Shown here piece by piece: positions 1-8,207 of a DNA stretch of 64,000 nt (positions are counted from its first letter, which is position 1; each line of letters opens with the position of its first letter). The translations under genes and the position numbers were made by a program. The notes below the pieces were generated by a model. It saw nothing but the letters and a program-made list of their open reading frames with translations, was not told the DNA's origin and made no database searches. Where the stretch lies: assembly GCF_020034665.1 (NCBI RefSeq), contig NZ_JAIQDI010000002.1:1-64000 (forward strand). The letters are read 5' to 3'. Source of the DNA: Niabella beijingensis. Lineage in GTDB: Bacteria; Bacteroidota; Bacteroidia; Chitinophagales; Chitinophagaceae.

Positions 1-59
1 AGTTAAGCCCCTTATGGCCGATGGTACTGCACCACAATGCGGGAGAGTAGGTAGCTGCC
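1..59 (+). rRNA. rrf: 5S ribosomal RNA, 3' end (partial)
   Basis: The first 59 bases match the 3' half of a bacterial 5S rRNA: a GTTAAGCCCC start, the GGTACTGC segment, then GCGGGAGAGTAGGTAGCTGCC at the terminal helix. A rho-independent terminator follows at once. The 5' half lies outside the window, so an rrn operon probably ends here, transcribed rightward. Confidence 0.9.
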
Positions 60-73
60 ATTCTTATTGAAGC

Positions 74-101
74 GCCTCACAGAAATGTGAGGCTTTTTTT
101 T
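74..101 (+). terminator. Rho-independent terminator of the rRNA operon
   Basis: Arms GCCTCAC (74-80) and GTGAGGC (87-93) enclose a 6-nt loop and are followed by a run of eight T. It starts 15 bases after the 5S rRNA end. Confidence 0.9.
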
Positions 102-323
102 GTCTGTATGCCTCATGGACCTGGAAACCCCGCAGAACCCAGGCTGGCAACCTGACGGGTAAACAACAATCGACAAAGAATCATACCAGGACGATTGTCC
201 GTATTCTGTCCGTGGTAATTACATAGGTCCCGGCTTTTATACCTGTATCTTTACAAGACCGTAAAACTGCTGTCTTGTCCTGCCGGCCTCACTGTAAAAT
301 TACCTTATGCCGTTAAAAACATA
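102..323. other. Gap after the rRNA terminator, no convincing gene
   Basis: Two short open stretches in different frames abut here. One spans about 163-260 and includes the residues DDCPYSVRGN. The other opens at 219 and continues into the small reading frame at 324-572. Neither has a good start codon. This could be an eroded gene whose frame was broken, but no family is recognised with confidence. Confidence 0.3.
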
Positions 324-572
324 GTGCTTGCTGCCTCCGGTGGAACGACCGTCCTAAAGATTCTTCAGCCTCAAAATATAAGGATCGAATGCGAATCGAA
401 GCCAAGCATTGGCTTGCAACTCTACTTGAACAACAGCCCGTTTAAAATGTACGACTATACGGAGCTGCCCGATGCGGCACAACGGGGTTTTGATCTTTAT
501 ATACCGAGGGCAGGGGCACTACGGGTCAGGAATATGGGCACACAAAGCCTTCGGATTGCTATTTATTATTGA
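324..572 (+). CDS. Small hypothetical protein, possibly a gene remnant
   Basis: An 82-residue reading frame with only a GTG start. The same frame is open upstream to 219, so it may be the tail of a broken longer gene. The protein looks like a small soluble beta-rich domain (for example IGLQLYLNNSPF and LRVRNMGTQSLRIAIYY). It has no signal peptide and no recognised motif. It lies alone between the rRNA terminator and the helicase gene, with no clear ribosome binding site. Whether it is expressed is uncertain. Confidence 0.25.
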   Translation: MLAASGGTTVLKILQPQNIRIECESKPSIGLQLYLNNSPFKMYDYTELPDAAQRGFDLYIPRAGALRVRNMGTQSLRIAIYY

Positions 573-688
573 GTAACAGTTAACGCCGGTTCCGGCGCAC
601 AAATGCTGAAAGAATACCAGCAATGACAGTAATTGAGGAAGACGAATAGAAGCTATGATTCACCTGCTGTTTTATGCAGTAAAGGCGG

Positions 689-696
689 TATCTTTG
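689..696 (+). promoter_or_regulatory. Bacteroidota -7 promoter box before the helicase gene
   Basis: TATCTTTG matches the TAnnTTTG consensus exactly and lies 26 bases before the GTG start, giving a short leader. No good -33 TTTG is seen at the usual distance. Confidence 0.45.
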
Positions 697-721
697 CAGC
701 TTAAATTTTTAATCGAAATAC

Positions 722-1948
722 GTGAAGTTTACAGAGTTTGGGTTTGACGATCGCCTGATGGAAGGCATAGAGGCCTCTAATTATCAGCAGGCCACTCCGG
801 TACAGGAACAGGTGATTCCGCATATCCTGGAAGGAAAGGATGTACTGGCATTTGCACAGACAGGTACCGGGAAAACCGCGGCATTTTTGCTGCCCCTGAT
901 CAACCGGTTATTAACCATAAATGAAACACAGCCCGAGGGAATCAAAGCCATCGTCATTGTACCGACCAGGGAACTGGCAGTGCAGATCGCACAGCACCTG
1001 GATGGCCTTTCTTATTTTACCGACGTGAGTTCTGTTGCCGTATATGGCGGTGGCGACGGGAATAATTTTATACAGGAAAAGAAAGCACTGACAGCAGGCG
1101 CCGATATAGTGATCTGTACACCCGGTAAAATGATGGCGCATATAAAAATGGGCTATGTAAAACTGGATCGCCTGCAATGCCTGGTACTGGATGAAGCGGA
1201 CCGCATGCTCGATATGGGATTCTATGGTGACATAATGTTTATCATCAATCATCTTCCCAAGAAAAGACAGAACCTGCTTTTTTCGGCAACCATGCCACCC
1301 GAAATAAAAAAACTGGCCAATACGATTTTGCATAACCCGGTTGAAGTGAGCATAGCTATGAGCAAGCCTCCGGAGAAGATCGTACAGCAGGCGTACATGG
1401 TATATGACGAACAAAAGATTCCGCTGATCCAGCACCTGCTGGCGGCAAAACAATACAAGGCCGTACTGATATTCTGCAGCAGCAAACTGAATGTAAAACA
1501 GCTGACACGCGATCTGCGCAGGAAGGGGATCAAAGCTGGAGAGATTCACAGCGACCTGGAACAGGAAGAGCGGGAAGCTGTTTTGATGAAATACAAAAGT
1601 GGTCGCGTGCCGGTTCTTGTGGCTACTGATATCCTGAGCCGCGGTATCGATATCGACCATATTGATCTGATCATCAATTTTGACGTGCCGCGCGCGGGTG
1701 AGGATTATGTACACCGTATCGGACGTACGGCACGTGCGGAAGCCGAAGGCAGTGCTTTTACGCTGGTGAATCAGAAAGACCAGCGAAAGTTCCTGGCCAT
1801 TGAAAAACTGATCGGGAGGGAAGTGGAAAAGATGCCGCTGCCCGAGCAACTAGGCAAACAACCGGCATACAACCCTGTCCGCTCCAAACGCCCCGGCGGA
1901 CCGCCAAAGAAAAAATTTTACAAAAAAAGAGGCGAGCGGCATCAGTAG
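722..1948 (+). CDS. DEAD-box ATP-dependent RNA helicase, RhlE-like
   Basis: ATP-dependent RNA unwinding protein, probably acting in rRNA or mRNA remodelling. All family motifs are visible: Q-motif (20-33), Walker A AQTGTGKT (45-52), PTRELA (81-86), TPGK (133-136), DEAD (157-160), SAT (188-190), the ATDILSRGIDI region (301-311) and HRIGRTAR (331-338). A basic Lys/Arg-rich tail of about 20 residues (389-408) would add RNA affinity. The 408-residue length fits the short RhlE class. The start is GTG, chosen because it gives the usual N-terminus MKFTEFGF. The gene follows an rRNA operon, which fits a ribosome role but proves nothing. Confidence 0.93.
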   Translation: MKFTEFGFDDRLMEGIEASNYQQATPVQEQVIPHILEGKDVLAFAQTGTGKTAAFLLPLINRLLTINETQPEGIKAIVIVPTRELAVQIAQHLDGLSYFTDVSSVAVYGGGDGNNFIQEKKALTAGADIVICTPGKMMAHIKMGYVKLDRLQCLVLDEADRMLDMGFYGDIMFIINHLPKKRQNLLFSATMPPEIKKLANTILHNPVEVSIAMSKPPEKIVQQAYMVYDEQKIPLIQHLLAAKQYKAVLIFCSSKLNVKQLTRDLRRKGIKAGEIHSDLEQEEREAVLMKYKSGRVPVLVATDILSRGIDIDHIDLIINFDVPRAGEDYVHRIGRTARAEAEGSAFTLVNQKDQRKFLAIEKLIGREVEKMPLPEQLGKQPAYNPVRSKRPGGPPKKKFYKKRGERHQ

Positions 1949-1985
1949 TTTTTTGATGATCCTGCCTTTTTTATAATAAGTGGGT

Positions 1986-2243
1986 ATGTGGAGCAACAAA
2001 ATATTTGAAAATACTGCTGTTGAAAAAGGGATCCGGATCGCCTACTATGCATTGATGGGAGTATTGGTACTCCTGCTTTTAACCACTCCCCTTTGGAACC
2101 ACCTGGAAACATTTGCCGGCTGGGGTTTGTTTATTGGGGCGGTCGGAACTTTTTTATCAGTAAAGAACAGGAATATCGGCTTTCTTTTTTATAGCCTGTG
2201 CATAGTGCTGTTACTGTTGCTTTATTTTTTTGCGTTTATTTAA
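1986..2243 (+). CDS. Small membrane protein of unknown function
   Basis: An 85-residue protein made almost wholly of hydrophobic stretches: about 20-40, 45-60 and 65-84, so two or three membrane helices. The ATG at 1986 is preferred over an in-frame GTG at 1980. It follows the helicase by about 40 bases on the same strand and may share its transcript. No family recognised. Confidence 0.6.
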   Translation: MWSNKIFENTAVEKGIRIAYYALMGVLVLLLLTTPLWNHLETFAGWGLFIGAVGTFLSVKNRNIGFLFYSLCIVLLLLLYFFAFI

Positions 2244-2353
2244 TGCACTTTATTACTGATATCGGCTGCTGAAAAATTGAAACCTGCTAACTTTAAGGAC
2301 CGGCAGCAACGATTATTTTGCAATAAAAAATATGCCGTAAAACTGCTTTAAAA

Positions 2354-2947
2354 ATGGGAAGAAAAATTTTAGCTGGTCTGCTGCTGGGACTCGGCATTTT
2401 GACAGCAACCTTTTTTAAGTATTACAATGGAACTGTGATTCCATACCGGTCTGTGTTTTTAATAGCGGGGATGGTCATGTCTGTAAGCGGCCTTCTCCTG
2501 TTTCGGTCTGCACCCTCAGCAAAAGAATTCAGAGAACAGCAACGGCTTTTAAAGTTGCTTAAGGACCTGAAAGCAACGGGTGAACGTATCCAGGTTGACC
2601 TGACCGCATGTGAACTGAAGGAACATAGTTTTTATGAAGAGAAACAACGCTACGGGCACGAAAATCCACTGCTGTCATTTGGATTTGAACAGGATATCCA
2701 GGCATGGAATGCGCTGGGAGGGCAGGGGATCAGAAATGTGAAGCAGGTGCAGACAAAGCAAACGGTGCTTCTCTTTGAAAGACAGAATCCCATGACCGGG
2801 AAAACAGAGAAATTTATCAGCCAGATCGTTCCGAAGGACCGTGTTACACTGCAGTTCTATCTGGATCAGCAAAAAACCACTACGCTTTATGTTGACCGGG
2901 AAAACAGGACCTTATATTATTTTGATCTCGATTTTTTAAAAGAATAA
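2354..2947 (+). CDS. Membrane-anchored hypothetical protein
   Basis: A 197-residue protein. Residues 5-20 and 33-51 are two hydrophobic helices, forming an N-terminal hairpin in the inner membrane. The remaining 145 residues are polar, start with a Lys/Arg/Gln-rich helical segment (about 55-80) and end in alternating strands (TTTLYVDRENRTLYYFDLDF). This suggests a soluble beta domain held at the membrane. No family recognised. The next gene is convergent. Confidence 0.6.
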   Translation: MGRKILAGLLLGLGILTATFFKYYNGTVIPYRSVFLIAGMVMSVSGLLLFRSAPSAKEFREQQRLLKLLKDLKATGERIQVDLTACELKEHSFYEEKQRYGHENPLLSFGFEQDIQAWNALGGQGIRNVKQVQTKQTVLLFERQNPMTGKTEKFISQIVPKDRVTLQFYLDQQKTTTLYVDRENRTLYYFDLDFLKE

Positions 2948-3011
2948 ATACCGGTACCGTCTTCGACAGTCCTCTTATCACAGTATAGAAAGGGATTTGG
3001 TTGACCCGGGT

Positions 3012-3434
3012 TCAGACCTTTACTTCCGCTGTTTTCTTTGATTTTGAAATGCCGTTCTCGGAAGGTTCCTGGTTGAACATTTTGAGCGTACCGTTGTACT
3101 TGCCACCCAGCTCCACTTCAAAAGCGCCTACTTCAATATCCCCATCGATCAGCCCGGTGCTTTTGATGTAGAGATAACGGCAGTTGATATTGCCATATAA
3201 TTTTCCGTGCACTACAATTATATTGCTTTTTACCGCGCCGGTGATCTCGGCTTTTTCGCCAAGGATAATGCCCTCTTTCAGATCGATATTGCCTTCTACT
3301 TTTCCATCGATCCTTATAGCCCCTTCGCCGGAAATATTTCCTTTGATCAGCATACCTTCATCAATGACCGTATTGATGGCTATATTATCCAGTGTGGTCT
3401 TTTTATCCTTCACAGCTGTAGTTTTATTAAACAT
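3012..3434 (-). CDS. Bactofilin (polymer-forming cytoskeletal protein)
   Basis: A 140-residue bactofilin. Residues about 20-115 form the short right-handed beta-helix of the family, with repeated I/V-x-G turns (LIKGNISGEGAIRIDGKVEG, then GEKAEITGAV and YLYIKSTGLIDGDIEV). Bactofilins self-assemble without nucleotides into filaments at the membrane and often recruit peptidoglycan hydrolases. The start lies only 4 bases after the stop of an M23 peptidase gene, the classic pairing, so the two very likely act together in cell-wall shaping. Confidence 0.92.
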   Translation of the reverse strand: MFNKTTAVKDKKTTLDNIAINTVIDEGMLIKGNISGEGAIRIDGKVEGNIDLKEGIILGEKAEITGAVKSNIIVVHGKLYGNINCRYLYIKSTGLIDGDIEVGAFEVELGGKYNGTLKMFNQEPSENGISKSKKTAEVKV

Positions 3435-3438
3435 AGTG

Positions 3439-4266
3439 CTATAGTTTTGTAAAGCGGGAGGGGTCTGTTCTTACACCGTTAACCCATACCTCATAATGTA
3501 AATGCGGACCGGTGCTTCTTCCTGTGCTGCCCACTTCTCCGATTTTTTCCCCGGATTTTACCGGCTGATGCTCTTTTACAAGGATCTTCGATAAATGTCC
3601 GTACAGGGTCTGGAACCCGTTCTTATGTTGAATGATAATGCAGTTTCCATAACCACCTTTTGTTCCCGCAAAAGCAACCACCCCATCAGCAGTAACCTTT
3701 ACCATATCACCCACAGCACCCCGGAAATCAAGTCCGCTGTGGCTTTCCACGGACCCCGTTCCGAAAGGATTATAGCGATGCCCAAAGCCCGAGGTCTGAT
3801 CGCCGAAGTGGGGTCTTCCGATGGGCGTGTTTCGGATCACTTCCGCCATTTTACCCAGACCGCTGTCGTAAACCGAGGCCACATCTTCAATATCCGTCAG
3901 ATCAAACTCCTCCGGCCCGCCGGCGTTTTCCACTGCCAGTTTTGACAGACCTCTTTCTCCCAAAAGCTGGTTCAGCTGCTTCATCCGCTGATCGATGGAT
4001 CTAAAAGAAGCCTTTACCTTTTCCATATTAACCTCATGCTGTACGCGGGTAGCCTGTTCCAGCCGGTTCTTATAGGCTGCGGAATAAAAATGGCTTGTTC
4101 TTTTGAAGATGACAAAGCAGACAAGAACGCATAGCAGTACGATGACCGATACAAGAGTGATCAGCCATTTTCGCCAGGCCGTGAGCAGCACGGTAGGCAC
4201 CTGGATCGCTTTTTTTTCTTTGCCGGCATTATTAACGAACAGTATAGAGGTTTTATGCTTCAGCAT
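3439..4266 (-). CDS. M23 family (LytM-type) peptidoglycan endopeptidase, membrane-anchored
   Basis: A 275-residue peptidase. A single transmembrane helix (about 35-54) is followed by a coiled coil (about 65-105) and a C-terminal LytM domain. The zinc and catalytic residues are all present: His176 and Asp180 in HSGLD, His224 in YGHLS, and the HxH at 255-257 (GPHLHYEVW). It should cut peptide cross-links in the periplasm. It is the first gene of a two-gene unit with the bactofilin, which may position it. An active enzyme is expected, unlike degenerate LytM proteins. Confidence 0.92.
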   Translation of the reverse strand: MLKHKTSILFVNNAGKEKKAIQVPTVLLTAWRKWLITLVSVIVLLCVLVCFVIFKRTSHFYSAAYKNRLEQATRVQHEVNMEKVKASFRSIDQRMKQLNQLLGERGLSKLAVENAGGPEEFDLTDIEDVASVYDSGLGKMAEVIRNTPIGRPHFGDQTSGFGHRYNPFGTGSVESHSGLDFRGAVGDMVKVTADGVVAFAGTKGGYGNCIIIQHKNGFQTLYGHLSKILVKEHQPVKSGEKIGEVGSTGRSTGPHLHYEVWVNGVRTDPSRFTKL

Positions 4267-4617
4267 GGCTTTACAAAGTTTCGGCGCCGTAAGATACGGT
4301 AAATCCGTTGTATGATAAAAAAAACAATGTGTGAAGCAGCAACGGCATGGCCTCCCTGTACACCCCTGAATCTTTACCGGTTTTAGAACCCCATCTGTAC
4401 CAAACGGCCGGAAATGCCGTCGGGAAAGGATTATAGGGGAACCTGGAATGGTAATGGTGCTTCCGGGAAAAGCGGTATTATGAAATCATTAATTAAACCG
4501 GATTGCACCAAAACCGGCCAGGGGGATCTGTGTGTGCCGGCTTCGGTTTTCTCCGGCAATAAAAAATCAGCGGATAACAAATGGCAGTTTGTAACTTGTG
4601 TCATTAAAAGCTGGAAA
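4267..4617. other. Gap between divergent genes
   Basis: The frame of the DUF4304 gene is open through 4414-4617, but the translated extension is rich in Gly, Ser and Lys with no family match, so it is more likely leader DNA. No promoter box or hairpin was recognised. Confidence 0.4.
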
Positions 4618-5247
4618 ATGAAAGAACGCTTCAAACAATTAATTTCAGAAACAGCCAAGCTATTATTAAAAGAAAAGGGATTCGTAAAAAAAGGGCTGAA
4701 CTTTTACAGGACTAACAGCGACCTGGTATTCCTGTTTAATTTTCAACTGAGCCAGGGAAACCACCCCGGTCAGCTGCGTTTTTATATTAACTGCGGGATA
4801 CATTCCGCAGCGATCGACCGGGCGATAGCAGTGGACCGTCCGGAAATGGTAAAGGAATATGAGTGTTATTTCAAAAGCAGGATCTCTGCCATCACAAAAG
4901 CTGAAAAAGACGGTTATATTATAAATGAAGCAACGGAGCCGGCAGCATTGGCAGCAAAGCTTATGGCAGATCTGGGAACCGCCTTGCAATTGTTTGACTC
5001 CATCGGCACTACCGGAGATCTGGTAAACCTGATGATCGGACAGAATAAACTGAATAACTACCTGGAGTTGTTCGAATACCTGGTACGGACAACAAACCGG
5101 GATGGCCAGGTGCGCTATGTGAAAGAACTGCACCAGGATTTTGGTTCGGAAAAGCGATGGAGTATTTTTGAAGGCAAGTTGAATGAGGTATTCCGGAAGC
5201 ACCAGCAAAGCGATACGGTTGCTGAACTTTTAAATACGAGCGCATAA
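4618..5247 (+). CDS. DUF4304 family protein
   Basis: A 209-residue cytoplasmic protein. The first 120 residues match the DUF4304 pattern: an N-terminal helix, KGFVKKGLNFYR, then FLFNFQLSQ and RFYINCGIHS. The C-terminal half is helical. The function of the family is unknown. The ATG at 4618 was chosen because DUF4304 proteins begin just ahead of this helix; the frame also stays open upstream to 4414. There is no linked partner gene. Confidence 0.75.
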   Translation: MKERFKQLISETAKLLLKEKGFVKKGLNFYRTNSDLVFLFNFQLSQGNHPGQLRFYINCGIHSAAIDRAIAVDRPEMVKEYECYFKSRISAITKAEKDGYIINEATEPAALAAKLMADLGTALQLFDSIGTTGDLVNLMIGQNKLNNYLELFEYLVRTTNRDGQVRYVKELHQDFGSEKRWSIFEGKLNEVFRKHQQSDTVAELLNTSA

Positions 5248-5337
5248 CGGCAACAGACCGATGGATCTAAATGCTTACAATGATTGTAATGCATAACGGG
5301 GTAAGTGAACTCTTTTTAAAAACAGAATAAAGCGCAG

Positions 5338-5691
5338 ATGAGTTACGATATACAATTGTTCAGATTGGAAACAAAGGACCGGGAGCAGCAATGCAATGAT
5401 GAGCATTTCTTCGATGACGCGGAGCAGCTGGAGCCGTTCACAGAACAGCAGATCGCGGAGCTTAAAGACCGGCTGCTGGGCTACGACTACGAACTGGTAC
5501 GGGAAAGTCCGGACGGTATGGAATACCGGCATGCGGAATATACCATCACGGTATTGCTGACGGAACGTGGATTGTATTTCACTGCAGGCTGGGATACGGA
5601 CAGCATCTTTGAGGCAGGAATGACGGCCTCTGAATTTACCGACACTGACGAATTTGCAAAGTACGATCCACAGAACGGCGGCTGGGAATAA
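5338..5691 (+). CDS. Hypothetical acidic protein
   Basis: A 117-residue, strongly acidic soluble protein. It begins MSYDIQLFRLETK and ends in a Trp/Asp-rich tail (GWDTDSIFEAG, then NGGWE). The pattern of strands in YTITVLLTERGLYFTAGW suggests a compact alpha/beta fold. I recall similar short proteins annotated only as hypothetical in Bacteroidota. No motif for catalysis or binding was seen. It stands alone about 90 bases after the DUF4304 gene and may share its transcript. Confidence 0.6.
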   Translation: MSYDIQLFRLETKDREQQCNDEHFFDDAEQLEPFTEQQIAELKDRLLGYDYELVRESPDGMEYRHAEYTITVLLTERGLYFTAGWDTDSIFEAGMTASEFTDTDEFAKYDPQNGGWE

Positions 5692-5807
5692 GAGCCGGAA
5701 GACCCGTTGAATTTATCGGGAAAGATTCATTATTTATACCGGGGATTGATGTTTTAGTTTTATATTTATGCAAACGCTTGCATTATAAACCTCTAATTCC
5801 TGCAACA

Positions 5808-6584
5808 ATGAAAAAACTTGTAACCTGCCTGTTAGGCTTCGCCTGTGTATGCTCCCTGTCCCAATGTAAAAAAGATAGAACTGCTGCACCTCAGAATCCG
5901 GATGAAATGGCACTTGTATCCGCCAGAGGCGCCATTGGAATACTATCGGTGTTGTTCAATGGAGACGCGTCGCAGGGTTCTTCAAATGTGTGGAAGGACA
6001 TTAATATTGAAGGGAGCGGAACCGTTACTGCCATTAATGATGAGACCGCCACATTGTGCTGGAAATTTTTAAAACCTGCCGGTAGTCATCGTACAGAAGG
6101 GCATGGCGCCAAAAATTACCAGGCGGCGGACGGGGACGAGATCTACATCGGCTGGACGAGTAAACTGTATATGCCTTCTGCCTTAAAAACCGATGCGGTA
6201 TTTCAATGGAAGTCTTATCCCACAGGTACTACGGCCAATCATCCCATAATGCTGCGTACAAAAAGCGGCAACCTCGAGTTACAGTATTTCGACATCAACC
6301 ATGTGGCTGCTGTACCCTGGTCGGTTTCGCTGTCCACCGCCACCTGGCAAAAGTTCGTACTCCGTATGAAACTGTCTTACAGCGCCGCCACCGGCTATAT
6401 TGAACTTTGGTACAACGGTATAAAGCAAACCTTCTCCAATGGCAGCCAGCGCTATTATTGCCGCACCATGGACGCAGATTACTGCGATCCCAAATGGGGC
6501 GTATATGGCGGGGATGAAGAGCAGGCTACTCATATTGTTAAGGGGATCCGGATTGGTACCAGCTACGCGGATGTGGCGCAGTGA
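5808..6584 (+). CDS. Lipoprotein with heparin-lyase-I-like (concanavalin fold) domain
   Basis: A 258-residue protein with a lipoprotein signal ending in the lipobox LSQC (about 17-20), so it should sit on the envelope. The rest resembles the polysaccharide lyase family around heparin lyase I (PF14099): a jelly-roll pattern with GDEIYIGWTSKLYMP, AVFQWKSYP, LELQYFDINH, WQKFVLRMKLS and a C-terminal WGVYGG segment. The family cleaves or binds acidic polysaccharides. The ATG at 5808 is preferred over an upstream in-frame start because it gives a proper signal peptide. Substrate unknown; a non-catalytic binding role is also possible. Confidence 0.65.
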   Translation: MKKLVTCLLGFACVCSLSQCKKDRTAAPQNPDEMALVSARGAIGILSVLFNGDASQGSSNVWKDINIEGSGTVTAINDETATLCWKFLKPAGSHRTEGHGAKNYQAADGDEIYIGWTSKLYMPSALKTDAVFQWKSYPTGTTANHPIMLRTKSGNLELQYFDINHVAAVPWSVSLSTATWQKFVLRMKLSYSAATGYIELWYNGIKQTFSNGSQRYYCRTMDADYCDPKWGVYGGDEEQATHIVKGIRIGTSYADVAQ

Positions 6585-6594
6585 TCACCAGCTG

Positions 6595-6792
6595 CTATAG
6601 CTGCTGTGTTTTGGGAAGTATTTCGTTGATAATGATTTTTTGAAGTTGACCCGGAGCTTTATCGGGTATCAGATGACCGGCATCGTTCAGCCAGAATATC
6701 TTTTTATGTGTCGCCTGCAACAGGTTGAAATATTTTTCTGTAATATTATAGTGTGCCTGGAGGCCTTTCCTGCTGGGAAAAAAATAAACAGT
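6595..6792 (-). pseudogene. Relic of an alpha/beta hydrolase gene (C-terminal fragment)
   Basis: On the minus strand a 65-codon frame is open from an in-frame TGA at 6793-6795 to a TAG at 6595-6597. Its translation contains TVYFFPSRKGLQAHYN, then TEKYFNLLQATHKKIFWLND, then AGHLIPDKAPGQL. This fits the last 65 residues of proline-iminopeptidase-like hydrolases, including the catalytic His (NDAGH). The nucleophile half and any start codon are missing upstream, so the gene is a decayed remnant. Confidence 0.6.
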
Positions 6793-6856
6793 TCAGTTGA
6801 TCGTTGGCAGCAGGGTAGTCTGGTCCAACGCCGATGCTTTATTAAATTTTAGTATT

Positions 6857-7255
6857 ATGGATTCAAAAAACAATCGTAGTCCGTTAGGTATTCGGATAGA
6901 AGGTGTGCAGGTCATTCTTTCAGTGAAGGATATGAATGCCAGCCGTGCATTTTATAAAGACATATTGGGATTTGAGGAGGCGGAGTGGGGCAGTGATGAT
7001 TTTACAAGCATGAACCGGGAAAATGCAGGCATCTATCTTTGCCGGGGTGCGCAGGGCAGCCCGGGTACCTGGGTCTGGATCGGTTTTGAAGGAGATATTT
7101 TCAACCTTTATGAGCAACTAAAAGCAAAAGGCGTTATCATTCGACAACCGCCCGTTAACCGAGTCTGGGCAATGGAGCTTTTGGTGGAGGACCCGGACGG
7201 GCATGTGCTGCGTTTTGGTACCGACCCGGATCCTGGCCAGCCTTTTGAAGAGTAA
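6857..7255 (+). CDS. VOC family (glyoxalase/bleomycin resistance-like) protein
   Basis: A 132-residue protein of the vicinal oxygen chelate fold. Two beta-alpha-beta-beta-beta units are visible: VQVILSVKDMNASRAFYKDI with LGFEEAEW, then WVWIGFEGDIFNLYEQLKAKG followed by MELLVEDPDGHVLRFG. The ending E-x-x-DPDGH-x-x-x-F is characteristic. Such proteins include glyoxalases, dioxygenases and antibiotic-binding proteins; the substrate here cannot be told. The ATG at 6857 gives the typical N-terminus. It is a stand-alone gene next to a decayed hydrolase. Confidence 0.85.
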   Translation: MDSKNNRSPLGIRIEGVQVILSVKDMNASRAFYKDILGFEEAEWGSDDFTSMNRENAGIYLCRGAQGSPGTWVWIGFEGDIFNLYEQLKAKGVIIRQPPVNRVWAMELLVEDPDGHVLRFGTDPDPGQPFEE

Positions 7256-7515
7256 GTCAATGCACCTTTTTGTTATTCTATTCATAAAAAATGAACTACC
7301 TGCACCACGTGGCCGGACAGCAGAGGACGAAAAAAAATGCTCAGAAGGGAGGATCGGTCACGGAAAAGAGAAAATGAATGACAATTACCGGTATACGTCA
7401 GATTGCCTTCGCCGGGAGGATACTTTATTGGCATAAATGGAGAAAAATAAGGAGTGATGGATTGAGGAGGGGTGAAAAAGCTATAGAATAAGTGAATAAA
7501 CCAAGTGAATTTTTT

Positions 7516-8034
7516 ATGATGAATTATTTTAATAAATCTATATTCCGGATGACAATAATTCTGATTGCTGTATTTATAGTTATGACCGTGGTTCTTCTTG
7601 TTACTCCATTGAAGTTTGCTGATGATAATTATATGGAGCGGTATGAGGCAATTCGTTTTGCCTGTTTACCAGCTGCCATTGTTCTAACCTTATTGGGTAC
7701 GTTAAAAAAAACAGATTCGGAAGCTGTAAAGGCTATAAAGATTGTCATAACTGTTGGAGCGGCTTTTGTTTCGGTCGTAGTGCTTTATATTGGGGCTTTC
7801 GCTGGCGGAATGTGCGGCTGGTCAGTTGATAAAGTACTTTTTTATAATAGAAAAGATAAAGGAACAAGGATTGTCATCAGGGAGTTTGGTTGCGGAGCTA
7901 CAGACGGAGGCCCTCCTATCTATAATGTTAGTAAAATAACAACGATTAGGCCTTGTTTTATTTGGGTGACCAGGGCTGATACTACGCGGTTAGATGCATC
8001 CGTTTGGATTCCAGCGGATGGTGAGGTGAATTAA
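7516..8034 (+). CDS. Hypothetical membrane protein
   Basis: A 172-residue protein with three predicted membrane helices (about 12-34, 48-64 and 77-97). A C-terminal soluble domain of about 75 residues carries a Cys/Gly-rich patch (REFGCGATDGGPP). An upstream in-frame GTG at 7492 is possible but the ATG at 7516 is preferred. No family recognised and no linked partner gene. It is somewhat AT-richer than the flanking genes. Confidence 0.55.
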   Translation: MMNYFNKSIFRMTIILIAVFIVMTVVLLVTPLKFADDNYMERYEAIRFACLPAAIVLTLLGTLKKTDSEAVKAIKIVITVGAAFVSVVVLYIGAFAGGMCGWSVDKVLFYNRKDKGTRIVIREFGCGATDGGPPIYNVSKITTIRPCFIWVTRADTTRLDASVWIPADGEVN

Positions 8035-8207
8035 ATGCAGATGATATTGAATGATCGAATTGTTTCGGAACTATAATGCTATTTCTATATAGTGATATTA
8101 CGGGTGATGGATTTGATGACCATCGGAAGCAGGTATTTCCACTTTAGATCCACGGTTCCAAGTCCGGGGGACGGAGAAAAGCAAAAATGCCCGCTATTAA
8201 GCTGCTA

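Noticed and set aside
911..1849. Long minus-strand frame opposite the helicase gene
   Set aside because: It is the antisense shadow of the RNA helicase; the translation is Cys/Phe/His-rich with no family pattern.
4414..4617. N-terminal extension of the DUF4304 protein
   Set aside because: The extension does not resemble the family, and a suitable ATG exists at 4618.
6640..6852. 70-codon + strand frame between lyase-like and VOC genes
   Set aside because: It is the complement of the hydrolase relic and has no family match.
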